DNA from: Istiophorus platypterus
Taxonomy: Eukaryota; Chordata; Actinopteri; Istiophoriformes; Istiophoridae
DNA length: 64,000 nucleotides
Direction of reading: 5' to 3'
NCBI GenBank assembly: GCA_016859345.1
Contig: CM029126.1
Span: 3,218,501-3,282,500, forward strand
Shown here: in pieces, positions 35,719-47,585 of the stretch
How positions within the stretch are numbered: position 1 is the first letter of the stretch
Layout of the letters: every line of letters starts with the position of its first letter
The notes under the pieces: generated by a model
What the model was told of the DNA's origin: nothing
The model's database searches: none
What the model saw: the letters and a program-made list of their open reading frames with translations, nothing else
Position numbers and translations under genes: made by a program

Positions 35719-36720
35719 GGGGCTGCTGAGTTTGCAGTAAAAGGACTTACAGCAGCTTCATCTATCATGAATTCCTCCTCAGTTTAAATCGTGGCGTTTC
35801 TATGGGGGAGGCCGAGTAAAGGATGAGAAGCACGGCTGTTGGCGGCAGCCAATGACAGAGCGGTGCTGGTCTAAAACCCCAGCCCTGCCCCGTGAATTAG
35901 TCTCCCGGGAGCAGAGACGAGCTTCAGGCGAGTGAGAAAAGACTCAAAAGTTTTGAATAGTCTAGGAAGAAGTGGAAAAAAAAGCAGTTCCCAAATGTGA
36001 TGAGTGGGAAAAAAGAAATCCCCAAAGAAAACTGTGAGAAAACGCCGTTTCATCGGTGATGCCAGGCCAACCGCGGTAACTGTGTTGAGGTAGTTGTAGA
36101 ATAAGTTGGGTCAGAGGTAAACAGGTCAGCTGGTCCCACTGTGCACTGACACTCTACTGTTAGACTGGTTTTCTCTCTTGTTTAGCATTATTTTGCCTTC
36201 ACGATATCTTCTCCGTGATGCAGCGTTGAATAAAAACAGATTTTGGATGCCCACACAGAGTTCACCATAAGGATAAGTTGGTACATTAAACCACGCGATG
36301 CAGTTGGTAACTGTAAGATAAGATATCAGAAAATAGACAGCAAGGGTGTAGGTGGAGGTTTGGATGTGGGAACTAAATAATCCTGAACTCATGGCTTTTT
36401 CTGTATGGTTGTCAGTATATGTACACTGATATCACGAGTACTTAATGTTTATAGAAAAGAGGACACTGGAAAGCACAAAAAAATGAATAAAAGGAATATT
36501 CACACATGGTCCCAAACCATAAAACCCCTCGGCCCATTCCTTGCCATCGCCGTTTTGTGCCTGTAACCCAGCGCGGCCCAGAACATCTGGCGTCCGTTTA
36601 TGGCCTCTCTGCTTGTGTTAGCTGTGATGTTATGACAGGGAGTGACTGCGTAGATTGCAGCGGGAGGACATGGAGACCCTCTCCATGGGGGCTCCGTAGG
36701 TCAGTGGCCCCGTTTAAGCC

Positions 36721-36736
36721 AAAAAAAAAAAAAAAA
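36721..36736. repeat. Poly-A run
   Basis: Sixteen A bases, followed by T-runs at 36761-36769 and about 36818-36829. Confidence 0.85.
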
Positions 36737-37667
36737 GACAACCCCCCGAGGTTTATTTTATTTTTTTTTGCAGTGCAGCTGCTCCTCTTGTGTCATCGTC
36801 AGTTCTCACGTTTTTGTTTTTTTTTTTTGTTTGTCTTCTCTCACAGGAAGTTTGACAGGAAGACAGAACGTTTTTAAAAGGGAGAACCTCAAAGGGGGGA
36901 GGGGGTGTCTCCGCAACAAACGCTGCACCAAGCGCCCCATCTTCGAAAATCTCCATCTCCTACACCCCCCCTTTATTGTCGAGGCCATTTCCTGACAGAG
37001 GTGGGAGGAGCTAAGGATCTGGCGGATCTGTGGATCATTGGACATAAAACCTGTCTGTAAGTTCAGCTGATTCCTATTTCCCTGTTTTCTTTTAACTGTG
37101 TACTCCTTCATCCCACCGGTTTCAGCTATTTTTAGTTTTGACCTCCATTTTCTTTCTGTTTGCTTTGCTGTTGTTTCCTCATGGTTTTAAGAAAAAGGCA
37201 AAAAACAAACCAACTTCTTAATCATGGAGTATCTCAAAGTAATCTCCTTGCGCTGCTGAGATTTGCGCATGACAGAGACGATCAATGCAACTCTAGTAAT
37301 GTTCCATATATTCATTAAAAAAAGAAAAAAAACACCCAATGATGTCAAGAAGAGTGATGCAGGCTGAGTTAAAGCAGAAAACAGAAAAAAACGGAAAAAC
37401 AGGGCATTACCTCTTTCCAACTGAGCACTGCCCTCCCAAAAAAAAGAAACTCAGCTACAGAAACCTCTTTCACAAAACAACCAAAAATTGTTCCAAATTT
37501 GGCAGGAAAAAAAAAATCATGTCAAACCCCATTAATCATGATGAGAGTAGAAGTTTTTAGGGCCTGAAGGGAGCAGAATAGGATTTAATTGTATTTGATG
37601 AGCTCTGGGTCCCTTTTACTCACTTTTAAAATGCTGTGTTTCATACTCACGCCAGCTCATAAAAGCC

Positions 37668-37691
37668 TTTTTTTTTTTTTTTTTTTTTTTT
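37668..37691. repeat. Poly-T run
   Basis: Twenty-four T bases, the longest T homopolymer in the window. Confidence 0.9.
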
Positions 37692-38028
37692 AATACTCTT
37701 TCTTTTTAGCGTTTCATGTTCCTGCGCTAAAGTTCGGTAAACGAAACGTTTTCCGGGTGCACCAGCGACTTCAGTGTCTTCGCCGATGCTCCTGGTGTTG
37801 TTGCGAGGTTTCTGTTTGAATTGTGTTCTGTGTTCCATACGCACTCAGTTGTGTAAATTCCGCGCGATTACAGTGGGTCGTCGAGAGCACTGCGGGAAAT
37901 AATGACATATTTGTCTGCCGTTATTTCGAGGTTCGCGCCCAGTGGGGCTTAGTAATGGAGAGAGAGCTGTCTGCCGGTAAATGGCTTTTCCCTATCACAC
38001 CCATACCTGATTGTATAAGCTGCGAGTG

Positions 38029-38083
38029 TTTGTTTTGTTTTGTTTTGTTTTTTTTACAAAGTAGCCACAAAAAAAAAAAAAAA
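38029..38083. repeat. (TTTTG)n and poly-A pair
   Basis: Four or five TTTTG units and an eight-T run, followed after about 15 bases by a 15-base A-run. The T and A runs could pair as a hairpin. Confidence 0.8.
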
Positions 38084-38233
38084 GACTCCTGAGAGCTTTG
38101 AGTCCGGGCTCACGAATGCCTCGCAAATAAACAGCTCTTATTTCCTGCGATTTAACGCTGTGAACGCTCACGTCGAACCGTCTCTTTGTTCACGCCACAT
38201 TCAAAGCGTGCCATTGTGCTGTGACCCCCCCCC

Positions 38234-38287
38234 CACACACACACTTACACGCACATATACACACACACGCACGCACGCACACACACT
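38234..38287. repeat. (CA)n microsatellite, interrupted
   Basis: CA units with TA, CG and TT interruptions, preceded by a ten-base C-run. Confidence 0.9.
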
Positions 38288-38834
38288 TTTTCAGCCATAC
38301 ATACGCGTGGACATGGGGGGCCACTGCGGATGTATTGTGCGCTGGTTAGAGTGAACGGGAGCCCGCCACTTTCGTTGTCACTCTCCTCCGACAGCGGGAG
38401 GGAAAACAAAGCGTTGAGGGTTTTGCTGGGGAAGGTTGAACATACGGGAGCGAGGTTTAAGAGCCGGATCGTTGGCGTTGGCATCGAGGGCCCCGGGCCC
38501 CAGCGTGCTTGCCGCCCACTGGCGTGACACAAAGACATACCGGGATGGGGGGGGTGAAATGGGACAGAACGGTAGTCAATACAGGCGCATGGGCGTGAAA
38601 CATGATCAGTTGAGCTGAATGGAGGTATTATTATGCTGAAAAACGAGAGAGGGAGAGAGATGGAGGCAGAAAGAGAGTGAGTGGCATTGCTTTCATATCT
38701 TGTCACCCACTTACTTGACAAAGCAGGCACTGTGCCCCCCACCCCCCGCCCCCTGCCACACACACATACACACTATGAAGGCAGCATAGTTTGGATGTAT
38801 GAATTTGTTTATGGCCCACATGCTTTACAGGGAA

Positions 38835-38865
38835 GAAAGAAAAAAAAAAGAAAAAAAAAAAAAAA
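38835..38865. repeat. A-rich tract
   Basis: Two A-runs separated by single G bases. Confidence 0.85.
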
Positions 38866-39155
38866 GAATTTTGTGTATACAACCAAAAAAGCTCTTAGCT
38901 AATCCCACCCTGTGTCGGTTGAAACTCTCAAGCCTGCACGATGTGATTGATAATCTACTCATGAGTTAATGTTAAGGAACATTTTTCTGTTATTTTTACA
39001 ACGTTAACTCTTTTCTACATCCCCTCTGCAGGAACCTGGTTTTATTACTTGTCTGTTCAGCTACCAAACTGATGAAACATTCTGCCAAATCAGTGCCACA
39101 CTGAGACTGCAGCTGTCTCTGTTTGTTTTTGGGGGAATTTTTTAAAAGATTTGTT

Positions 39156-39182
39156 TTATTTATTTATTTATTTATTTATTTT
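39156..39182. repeat. (ATTT)n microsatellite
   Basis: Six or seven ATTT units. Confidence 0.9.
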
Positions 39183-39567
39183 TCGCTCGTCTGCTCTGTC
39201 TGTTCCACCTGAGCCAGCTGAGTCACCAGGAACACCCACCTCCACAACCCGTGTACATTTCTTGCATTTGCCCTCTGATAAATTCCAGTCGACCTCTCTC
39301 ACCGCTCGCCCCGGCCAGCGCCCTTATTTTCGTGCCCCCCCCCCCATGTTCTTCTCCGATTTGTGCCCCATTCTCAGTGTTAAACGAGGGCAAGGCCACA
39401 CTCGGATGTGCTGTGACAAATTGGCACAGAGGAGGCAGATGGTGATGGGGAGGAGACTGGTTGTCATGCCATTTGCTGCGGCGACATGAATTGATCTCCG
39501 TGCCGCAGAGGCAACCGCACACACTCTCACTTGTGTAATCCTGACTCTGGTTACCCCATATACATGC

Positions 39568-39614
39568 CACACACATACACACACACACACACAAACACAA
39601 ACACACACACACAC
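39568..39614. repeat. (CA)n microsatellite
   Basis: CA units with CATA and CAAA interruptions. Confidence 0.9.
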
Positions 39615-41831
39615 GCCCCGGCAGACCCTGACACACATGCCACCCTACATCAGCCTTCCACCCCCATTAGTATCAATGATGTGTGCAACGGAGGCGCTCG
39701 CTAACTGTCAGAGGCTCTCTGCTTGGCTCCGCTCGGCTCGGCGAGGGGACACTGAGGGATTTTGACAGGGAGACGGAGCTCAGGCTAATGGTAGGCTGGT
39801 GGGACTCGGGGAGCCTTGACACACGGCCTACTATGGAGACGCGCTCTGTCACTGATGCACTGTGTGTGTCAGCAGGCTGTTCTACTCAGGGCGCTGCTGT
39901 CTTAACGGTTTTTACCCATGAGACTTTGGGTACAGCTTGACTCAAATCCCCATGGGTTTTTATTATTTATTTATTTATATTTTTTTTCATAACACCCTGA
40001 TGTGTGGTAAGATCACAGTTTCTCTGACAGGACTGGCATTGCTCATTAGGCTTTGTCCCAGGGACGGGAGGCCACCCCCAGTTTGGTTTTCCTTTACGGA
40101 TGCGTCAGGCAGGGACTCTAAAAACATGCCATCGTGGTTAAGTCACGTTGGGCTGCAACCGGGAGCCGCATCTCGACTGACAGCAGTTTAAATAATGATA
40201 TAAACTAAGTGAACTTCTTTTCCGGCCAATGCTGGATCTTGTGTCCCTCTCAGCAGTGAGGGTCGCAGGTAAATAAACGTGCGCCTGCTGGAGATGGTGG
40301 TGGTGCAGCCTAGGCTAAAAAAACTAGGAATGCAAACAAGTTCTTCTGTCCTAAAACAGCAGCAAACCTCACTGGAGGAATTCACATCTTTTCCAGTTCA
40401 TTCTAACTCTGTGAAAAACGGCTTGATGTATCTTTATTGAAAAACTACACTGGGGTGCATTGCACTGAATTGTTTATATTCCAATTTAACAAGCTGTCAC
40501 TGAATGTCCTGAATGTTAAACCAGCTGGAAACTGTAAAAGATCTGATCAGATTTGGGTTAGAATAGTTAGTATTGAATTAAAAGGTTGTTTCCACCAAAA
40601 AATGTTCATAAAGCTCGAAAACTATCAGCATCTCTGTAGCTCTTTCTGAATAGAAAAAGCAAAAATTTATACATAAGCAACTTAGAAACTTCCTCACCCC
40701 CCCCCCACAAATCATCTTCTTTAAACATCTGGGAACTGCAGTTGTTTGCATGTCCCTCTCTGTTTGCAGTGGACACCCAACGAGCCAGGTAGTTATCTGG
40801 CATTGACAACGGGTAGACACCAACATCTACTTTAACATCTGAGGTTTGATTTGTGCTACATTTCCCGGCAACTCCAATAAAAAGGCAGTAAGAGCCGAGC
40901 TCGCCGGGTTTGGCCAAAAACCATTTGGAAGTATGTCTTAATGTCTGTTGGCTGCCACCGCAAAGCGCTACAGATGCTGGCTCATATAACATCGACATGC
41001 AACCAACTGTTTCAAGTTACTACATCAGCCCTTGAGTAATTGGTGTGTTTTTGAATAACCGAGCCATAACTTCTTGGGTTTGTAGCTCAGCAAATAATAC
41101 AAACTAACATCACCGGCACTTTTTTTATGGCGTAAAAAAAGGAGAGAAAAACCCAATCTGCGAGTCAGTTTACGGCTCCGAATTGAGTTAACTATATAAG
41201 ACACAAGTTTTCAAATAAAGGGGCATTCAGTGATGAATCAGATTCATTAAAATCCGGCGTTCGGGCTGTGGGATAATTACTGGTTTTTATACCGAATGCG
41301 AGGAGCCTTAAAGGAGTAGGATAACTTTCCCACGGTCGCTCAACATTCAGAGAACCTGCGAGGCATGAGCAGGGGGTTATTGATCATTGGACGTGATGTG
41401 TTCCCCCCTGACAGTTCTTAACGGGCATCTGCGGGGGCGCCTGGGTGGGAGTCGTGGTGCTCCCTCAGGACCTCAGGCCACCAGAGAGAATAGAACAAAA
41501 CAAAACAAAATACAAGATACATGAAGAAAAACTGAGAAAACACAAGTTCTCGAGCGGCTGAGGCCCTTTCAGGATTTTTCCGTCTAGCATGGAAAAGAAT
41601 AATTTTACTGATCACCATTTGAGCCGGTATTCAACACCGGCCTGATGAGCCTTATAACTACAGAGAGAGCTGCATCGACTTTCCTCTGAATCATGCCCCT
41701 AAGACGAATACTTGAACTTCAAAGAAACTTTTTGCTGACTTTCATGTTTATCAACGGCTAATTATCCTCACGTGGGAAAGCCGAAAGTGATGCAACTTTT
41801 CTGGGTGTGTCGAACTAGCTGGCATGGCCAG

Positions 41832-41846
41832 AAAAAAAAAAAAAAA
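41832..41846. repeat. Poly-A run
   Basis: Fifteen A bases. Confidence 0.85.
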
Positions 41847-43938
41847 GGGATGCACAAGCCTCACACAGCACGCAGTGTTCCTCATGCTATTAGATGCGCA
41901 GAGATGCTGGACGGGAGCCAGTTGCTTACACAAAAACACACAAATTCCAATTGCGTGTCTTTGCTTCACCACAGACAAGCAAGCTGTGAGGAGGGGAAAA
42001 AAAAACATCCCTCTGTTTGTGATAACAGCTCTTTCCCTGTTTAGCACAAACAATCTGCAGACCTCGCTCCAAACAACCGGGACCTGTGTTCACATCCACC
42101 ATATTCACATAGAAATTAAGTGCCCCCCCTCCCCAAGAACACGGCTTGCGCAAATAAAGCTGCAGCCGGGTTTAAATAAATCATCCCCCCGTAATGGGAA
42201 TAGAAATCCCTCATAAAGAGCATAACTGCTCCCACAGTGTCAGGATCACGGCCACAGCCCTCCTGCGCCGCCGCTGACGCTCAGCCCAAACATCTGTGTC
42301 AGGGACAAGATTCAGCAATCGTGTTACCATGCGTGTTTTACTTTAACCCCAATCCTCTTCTTCCCTGTTTTCTTTTTTCCTCCCCTTTGCTTGGGTTGCG
42401 AAACATTCGGTAAACGTGGATAATGAGGGTGGGCTTGTTTTAAATTCGTGGTGAGAGTCGGGAAGCCCTCCAGAAGCCTGACTCAAGGCTGTTTATAATT
42501 ACAGTTTGAATGAGTAGAGGGTCAACGGTTTGATACATTTTTTTTGTCTCAAATGGCAAGTAAAGGTCACAAAGTAGTGAATCTTATTTTAAGAGTCAGT
42601 CTGGAATCGGGCTTAATTTATGCTAATGTTCTATGTTATTGAATAATATTTATTTTGTGGACAAAAACCCAAATTAATTAAATTAGACCAAAGTTAATAT
42701 ATTTTCCCATTAAAGATGTGTCACTTTCGCCCTTCAGAGAACTCCAGCGCACATCAGCATTGATCTGTTTGGACAGGTGGCCATTATCCAAAGTTGCAGC
42801 TCGAGATAGAAACGGATCTTTTTTTTTTAAGCTTTTGGGGTCCGCACCTCTCTGCTTGACACTCTCCCTCCGTACTTGCTCGCCAAAGTAAAGCAGTGTT
42901 TTGTTTTGGGTTTTTTTTCCTCTTTTCTTTTTTTGTGCCGTATCAGTTGTGGTTGGATTCTCTTCCTGTCACCAATTATCTTTAGATTCTAACGTAGAAG
43001 CAGTGGCCGTGGGTCATTTGTGAGGTTAGATGGGCTCCGTTTCCCTGAACATGCAGGCTACAGGTGGAGTTGCTGCTACCGCTACTAGATATTTATTTCC
43101 CAGCGTGCAAGAAATTGAGTGCAGCCGAGGGGGGGCGTTTGTTGAGTGATAGACCTCAGGGCTCCAGTGCTGTAAAAGTTCTCTATATCCAAACAAGTGA
43201 GCGGTAGAAACCGTATCACGTAGAGAGACGGGAACCAGCCGGCTGAGATAGATCAAGATGTGCCCATCTCTGCGGTCGAGAAAAAGGGCTTGGAGGCAAG
43301 AGGCTCGAGCGGGCCTCAAAGCTTCATCTCTCTTTAATGGCAGAATGTGCTCCGTCACCGAGGGGACTGATTAAAAACCCTCCGTGTCATGGTCCGGGCG
43401 GCGGTAGCATATGGCTGGGGGGCTTAAGCACATCGAGGAGACATCTGCGGCGCCAAATCACCGAAACAGAAGCGAGGAAATTAAACCAGAGATTAAAGCG
43501 AAAGTGCCTCATCCCTTCTCTGGAGAAGCGGCTCATTTGTGAATACCGCTAGTTTGGGTTTTTAATTGCAATACAGTGTGATGTCGCCGTTAAAGCCGGA
43601 TGACGACTTGGTTTAACGGGCTGTGAGTTATTTGGCTGGTTTTTGAGGACGGGCCGAATTCTGATCGTGGAGATTTGTCAGAATAAGAATGTACTTTGTT
43701 AAAACAAATCACACAGTAACCCATAAGCAGGGGGATAACAATATTGTATTAGTTGTAAATATGCCAGAGAGAGATGGTATCTAGATGCCAGCCGCCTATC
43801 ACTGTGCCCAGGCCCGACTGTAAATAATACGCGTGTATATTCATAGTGTTTTTCTTGAAGCCTCTTGGTTTTCCTTTGTTTCTGAGTATGAGTCCGTTCT
43901 TCGGTTCCTTGTAAAAACACTTGTTTTGATTTTTGGAT

Positions 43939-43971
43939 CCCGGCCCCCGGCCCCCGGCCCCCGGCCCCTGG
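43939..43971. repeat. 7-bp CCCCCGG tandem repeat
   Basis: Nearly five units of CCCCCGG. The minus strand reads CCGGGGG repeats, and four or more G-runs make it a strong G-quadruplex candidate. An A-run of 18 bases follows at 43988-44005. Confidence 0.9.
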
Positions 43972-44307
43972 CCACAGGCCACAAAGTAAAAAAAAAAAAA
44001 AAAAATCTCCACTCAGTCTAAGAGTGTACATTGAAGAGAACGAGTGTTTATTGGTCCTGGGCATGTGCTCTGATACTTTGTTAGAGTCTCGCATAAGCAA
44101 ACGGTAAAAAAAATGACAAGTTGCAAACGTTGGTCCTCACACACAGTTGGAACTGTGGAGAGCTTTCCTTTGCTCTCTTGCTCTTGCATATAGTTAACAT
44201 AGGAGAACCTCTTGATTATGAATTAAACCTGGATTATAACATCTTGTTCACTACCATTAACCCCAATCCTTTCTTTTGCATTAGCTACGATTACAGAGCA
44301 TAAGGAC

Positions 44308-44343
44308 TTTTTTTTTTTTTTTAATTTTAATTTTTTTTTTTTT
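44308..44343. repeat. Two poly-T runs
   Basis: Runs of about 15 and 12 T bases separated by aattttaa. Confidence 0.85.
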
Positions 44344-44579
44344 AAGATTCAGTCATGTTGTTGGGCAATAACTTTTTAAATCAGACTGCAGCTCCAAATG
44401 TACATATATGTATTAACTCCAAAGGACTTTTCAGTCTTGACCAGCTATTAAAACTGCTGCTGCTGATAAATTTGTCTCAACTGTGACTGAAACCCTCCTG
44501 CTGCCTCCTTATCCTGCTCAACACGCACTGCTTCAATAATAATCATTATAATTCTTATAGTCTGATTTTTTTAGCCTTA

Positions 44580-44625
44580 TTCTGAGCCCTGTTATTATGA
44601 GTATTAGCTTCAATGTAAGTCTCGC

Positions 44626-44656
<31 letters not shown>

Positions 44657-44845
44657 ATACATCTTTATGTGGTAACTGTATTGTGCTATGTTCTCTTTTC
44701 CTCCCCCACTAATGGGGGAAATGTTGGTTCACTGTAAATAATAACTATAAAGAGAACGGTCTGGACCTGCTCTATATGAAAAAGGCCCTGAGATAACCTC
44801 TGTCAGATCTGTGCTGTGTAAATAAAAATTGAACTGAATTGGAAT
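44580..44845 (+). mobile_element. Teleost interspersed repeat, 3' tail fragment
   Basis: The sequence gacctgctctatatgaaaa, then ccctgagataacctctgt, then a tail like aaattgaactgaattgg, matches from memory the 3' end of a very common fish interspersed repeat that ends in repeated AATTGAA. An (ATT)n array sits inside it at 44626-44656. No coding domain is present. Family name not certain. Confidence 0.55.
44626..44656. repeat. (ATT)n microsatellite
   Basis: About ten ATT units inside the interspersed repeat. Confidence 0.9.
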
Positions 44846-45121
44846 CAACCACAAATACAGTAAACAGAGCAACCCTTGGCACTATAGAGAAAATAGTCTA
44901 AACATGTAATGTAGCTGTTAACACTAGTGGCAGCAGGTTCATTCCTGTCGGTGGTAACCTGCAAACCTTATCATTGTCCCTCTGGATAAGCTACATACAT
45001 TACATTTAGTTTAGTGCACAGTTTCTCAATAACTTTACAGTCATAGGAATCATATTAAATTCCCCAGAGAGTTCTCCCTAGAACCCGAAACGATCCGTCT
45101 GACTGCCTGTTGGTCTGTTTA

Positions 45122-45415
45122 TTTCAATTTGATTCAATTCAAGACAGTGCAGTTCTATTCATATAGTCACAGAAACCATCACATACATAATCTCAAGGCA
45201 CTTTACAGAGTAAAATTGAGACCTTACAATATTATAGAGAGAACCCCTACTGCTCCCACCATCAGCAAGGACTTGTGGGAGGGAGCAGTCCCTATTAACA
45301 GGAAGGAAACTCCATCAGAACCTGGGCTCAAGGTAGTGGTGGTGGTGGTGGTGGGGGGGGGCTGCCTCGACCTAGGAGAGAAATAGAGGGGGGGGGGGGT
45401 AGAGGAAAGAGATAA
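45122..45415 (-). mobile_element. Teleost interspersed repeat, inverted fragment
   Basis: It begins ttcaatttgattcaattcaa, the inverse of the tail of the 44580-44845 element. It then carries atctcaaggcactttacaga, then aacaggaaggaaactcc and gctgcctcgacc, all familiar to me from a dispersed repeat in fish genomes. Orientation is given by the tail at its left end. A GGT array and two G-runs lie within it. Confidence 0.55.
45331..45361. repeat. (GGT)n plus G-run
   Basis: Seven GGT-type units and nine G bases. Another 12-G run is at 45388-45399. Confidence 0.9.
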
Positions 45416-45470
45416 CCCAGGAACAGATATTTATACTGCTGTATTTAAGCACCAATAATGGTGATGCTGC

Positions 45471-45525
45471 TATTATTATTATTATTATTATTATTATTGT
45501 TGTTATTATTATTATTATTATTATT
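45471..45525. repeat. (ATT)n microsatellite
   Basis: About 18 ATT-type units with a central GTT interruption. Confidence 0.95.
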
Positions 45526-45680
45526 CAAATTTACTTTCCTATTTATTATTCCCACTCTTTAGTCTATGTTGGCTTGCCTGAAAACTTGTCTCTCCCTCTC
45601 AGTCTGGCTTTCCGAGATGGTGTGTTGCTTTCATCTCTACTAGATTTTATTTTTCCAGCCCCCTGAGCAATCTCATCACG

Positions 45681-45713
45681 GTTTTTTTGTTTTTTTGTTT
45701 TTTTTGTTTTTTT
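45681..45713. repeat. T-runs separated by single G
   Basis: Four T-runs of six to eight bases spaced by G bases. Confidence 0.8.
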
Positions 45714-46792
45714 TGGAGGCAGGCGACAGTGACAATTATTACAAGAGGATAATTTTTTCCAGCTGTCATGCAGGTTCATCAGCACCCAGCGCAAAGTCTC
45801 GAATTGAGGAACATCGTGGCTCCGCTACGTCTTGTACATAATGAAAAATATGCAGCTATTGAGCATCCAAGGTCACGGCGGCGGAGGATTTCTCGAGAGG
45901 GCTGAAAAGTCATCTGCCGAGTGAGCAAATAAGGCCAGGTGGCTGATGAACTCCAGAATAGTTTGACAAACCCCATCACCGGTGACAAATTAAAGTGTCA
46001 GCGGCTGCCCCTGCGTGGCATCACATTTCCTGTGTTGTTCCACGATAAGCCCCGTTGCCGATATGAGCCGGCAGCCACATGGCTGTCTGCAGGACCGTTT
46101 CGAGAGAGGGCCACGAGGACGGAGCCAAAGTAACAGGAGACCCGGGCAGATGCCTGTCTCCGGGTATTGATCCGTCCAGACGTCCAGACGACTGATACCT
46201 GGGCCTGGACCGGCGGCCACCCCCTCATTCGTCCTCTGTGCAGCCAAAAGGAACCGTCCTGAAAATCTGACATGACAATTGTCACATAGCGCCGCGGATA
46301 AAGGAAATTTGTTTCCCAGGTACATGCCTCCTTTTTTCGCTATCGCACATTTAGAGATACCAAGCTCAACTGTGTCAGTCCGTGACACGGGCAACTTTAA
46401 AAATACGTTTTTTGCACAGTGTTTGTGTTGCACAGCGCGTGTCCTTGTTCTTTTTTTATTTTTTTTTTTTCTCTTGCAGTGGCTTTGTGTCACCCCCCCA
46501 GCCACAGCCGCTGTTTCCCCCGAGAACCGTACATAAATAATGTCCGACTGCAAGAGAACTTGGCAGAGACGCCAAAGAGGAGGGCTGCGGTGTGGATGTC
46601 AGCGTAGTGAAGGTTGCTGGAGAAATTATGACAGTGTGATTTATGAATAGCCGTGACGTGGGAAAGTGGTGTGTTGTGGGCCATAGTCTCAAATCACACG
46701 GCTTGATAAGAGTGAGGTAATTTAATAGAGTAATTAACTATGCCACTGTGCTGGTGACAGCCGAGGCTTTAGCCAGAGATTATTTTTCCAAG

Positions 46793-46940
46793 TTGTCCGT
46801 CCGTCGGTCCCATTCTTGTTAGCGATACCTCAGGAAAGCATTGAGGGAATTTCTTTAAATTCGGCTCACACATTCACTTAGATTCAAACTGTTTAGATTT
46901 TGGAGGTCAAAGGTCACAGGTCAAGGTCGTTGAAAATCTG
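46793..46940 (+). mobile_element. Teleost interspersed repeat carrying AGGTCA half-sites
   Basis: Starts gtccgtccgtcggtcccatt, then gttagcgatacctcaggaaa, ttgagggaatttctttaaat and cattcacttagattcaaac, ending in a run of AGGTCA motifs. I recall this text as a very abundant fish repeat. This copy is somewhat diverged. No coding capacity. Confidence 0.55.
46904..46929 (+). promoter_or_regulatory. Four adjacent nuclear-receptor half-sites
   Basis: AGGTCA at 46904-46909, 46911-46916 and 46918-46923, and AGGTCG at 46924-46929. The first two pairs have one-base spacing, so they are DR1 arrangements (HNF4, RXR, PPAR or COUP-TF type). The last pair has no spacing (DR0). They lie inside the interspersed repeat, so the match is real but function is not shown. 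Confidence 0.5.
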
Positions 46941-47100
46941 AATCGTTTGATTCGGCCCTACACACAGTAGTACAACAATGAGACAGCTATGCACCGAGAC
47001 TGTCCCCGATAATTTTACATTACGTGATCATAAAATTCTGTTGTACATTAGTGAAATTGTCATTTCCCACTTCCCACTTTCCCACAACCCTACATACATC

Positions 47101-47152
47101 GATCAGCCACTCAACTGGAAACCAGTAGATGTTTTAAATGTTGCAGCTGATC
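47101..47152. mobile_element. Diverged hairpin repeat, second copy
   Basis: Arms gatcagccactcaac (47101-47115) and gttgcagctgatc (47140-47152) are near inverse complements, with the same outer GATCAGC/GCTGATC ends as the element at 14189-14241. The middle (ctggaaaccagtagatg) is different, and the copy is more decayed. Confidence 0.45.
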
Positions 47153-47544
47153 CGTATGAATCATGGGCCATTAGGCGCAGCCGAGGCTGCCAAAGTCAAG
47201 CGGGCGAGACAACTGGCTGTTGTGCGACCTCTGACCGTGGCTGTCAAAGGGTTGAAAACGTCGACCCAAAATAGCTCCACATATACAGGCATCTCAATGG
47301 AGGCGCGCACACACCCTTCCTTGCTCTTTCGACGTCGACGACTCTCAGCCTCTTGTCGCGGCAGCCGCAAGAGTAATGGCCCAAGGTCTCCTCCTGAACA
47401 TAGACTAATGAGAATCTCAAATCCGACAAACAGAGTGCATTTATCACGCACTTGCGCTTAATAGCACCGCCACCCAGGCTCAACTGCACGCTCTGGCCAG
47501 TATCTAGCCCCATTATAGATGGCCCTGTTTGTCCCCTCACTTTC

Positions 47545-47585
47545 TATTATTCTTATTGTTGTTATTATTATTGTTATTATTATTA
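47545..47585. repeat. (ATT)n / GTT microsatellite
   Basis: ATT units with several GTT and CTT interruptions. Confidence 0.85.

Larger units (their letters stand above)
35717..43938. other. Non-coding stretch
   Basis: Contains several A/T runs, CA arrays and a purine-rich GA tract at 38642-38678. Two acceptor-preceded frames, at 36847 and 39032, are discussed separately. 42.5-42.7 kb is AT-rich with many TTAAT/AATTA motifs. No convincing gene. Confidence 0.4.

Noticed and set aside
36847..36995. Frame after the strong acceptor ttgtcttctctcacag
   Set aside because: The pyrimidine tract is part of general T-run abundance. The peptide has no recognisable features and no donor.
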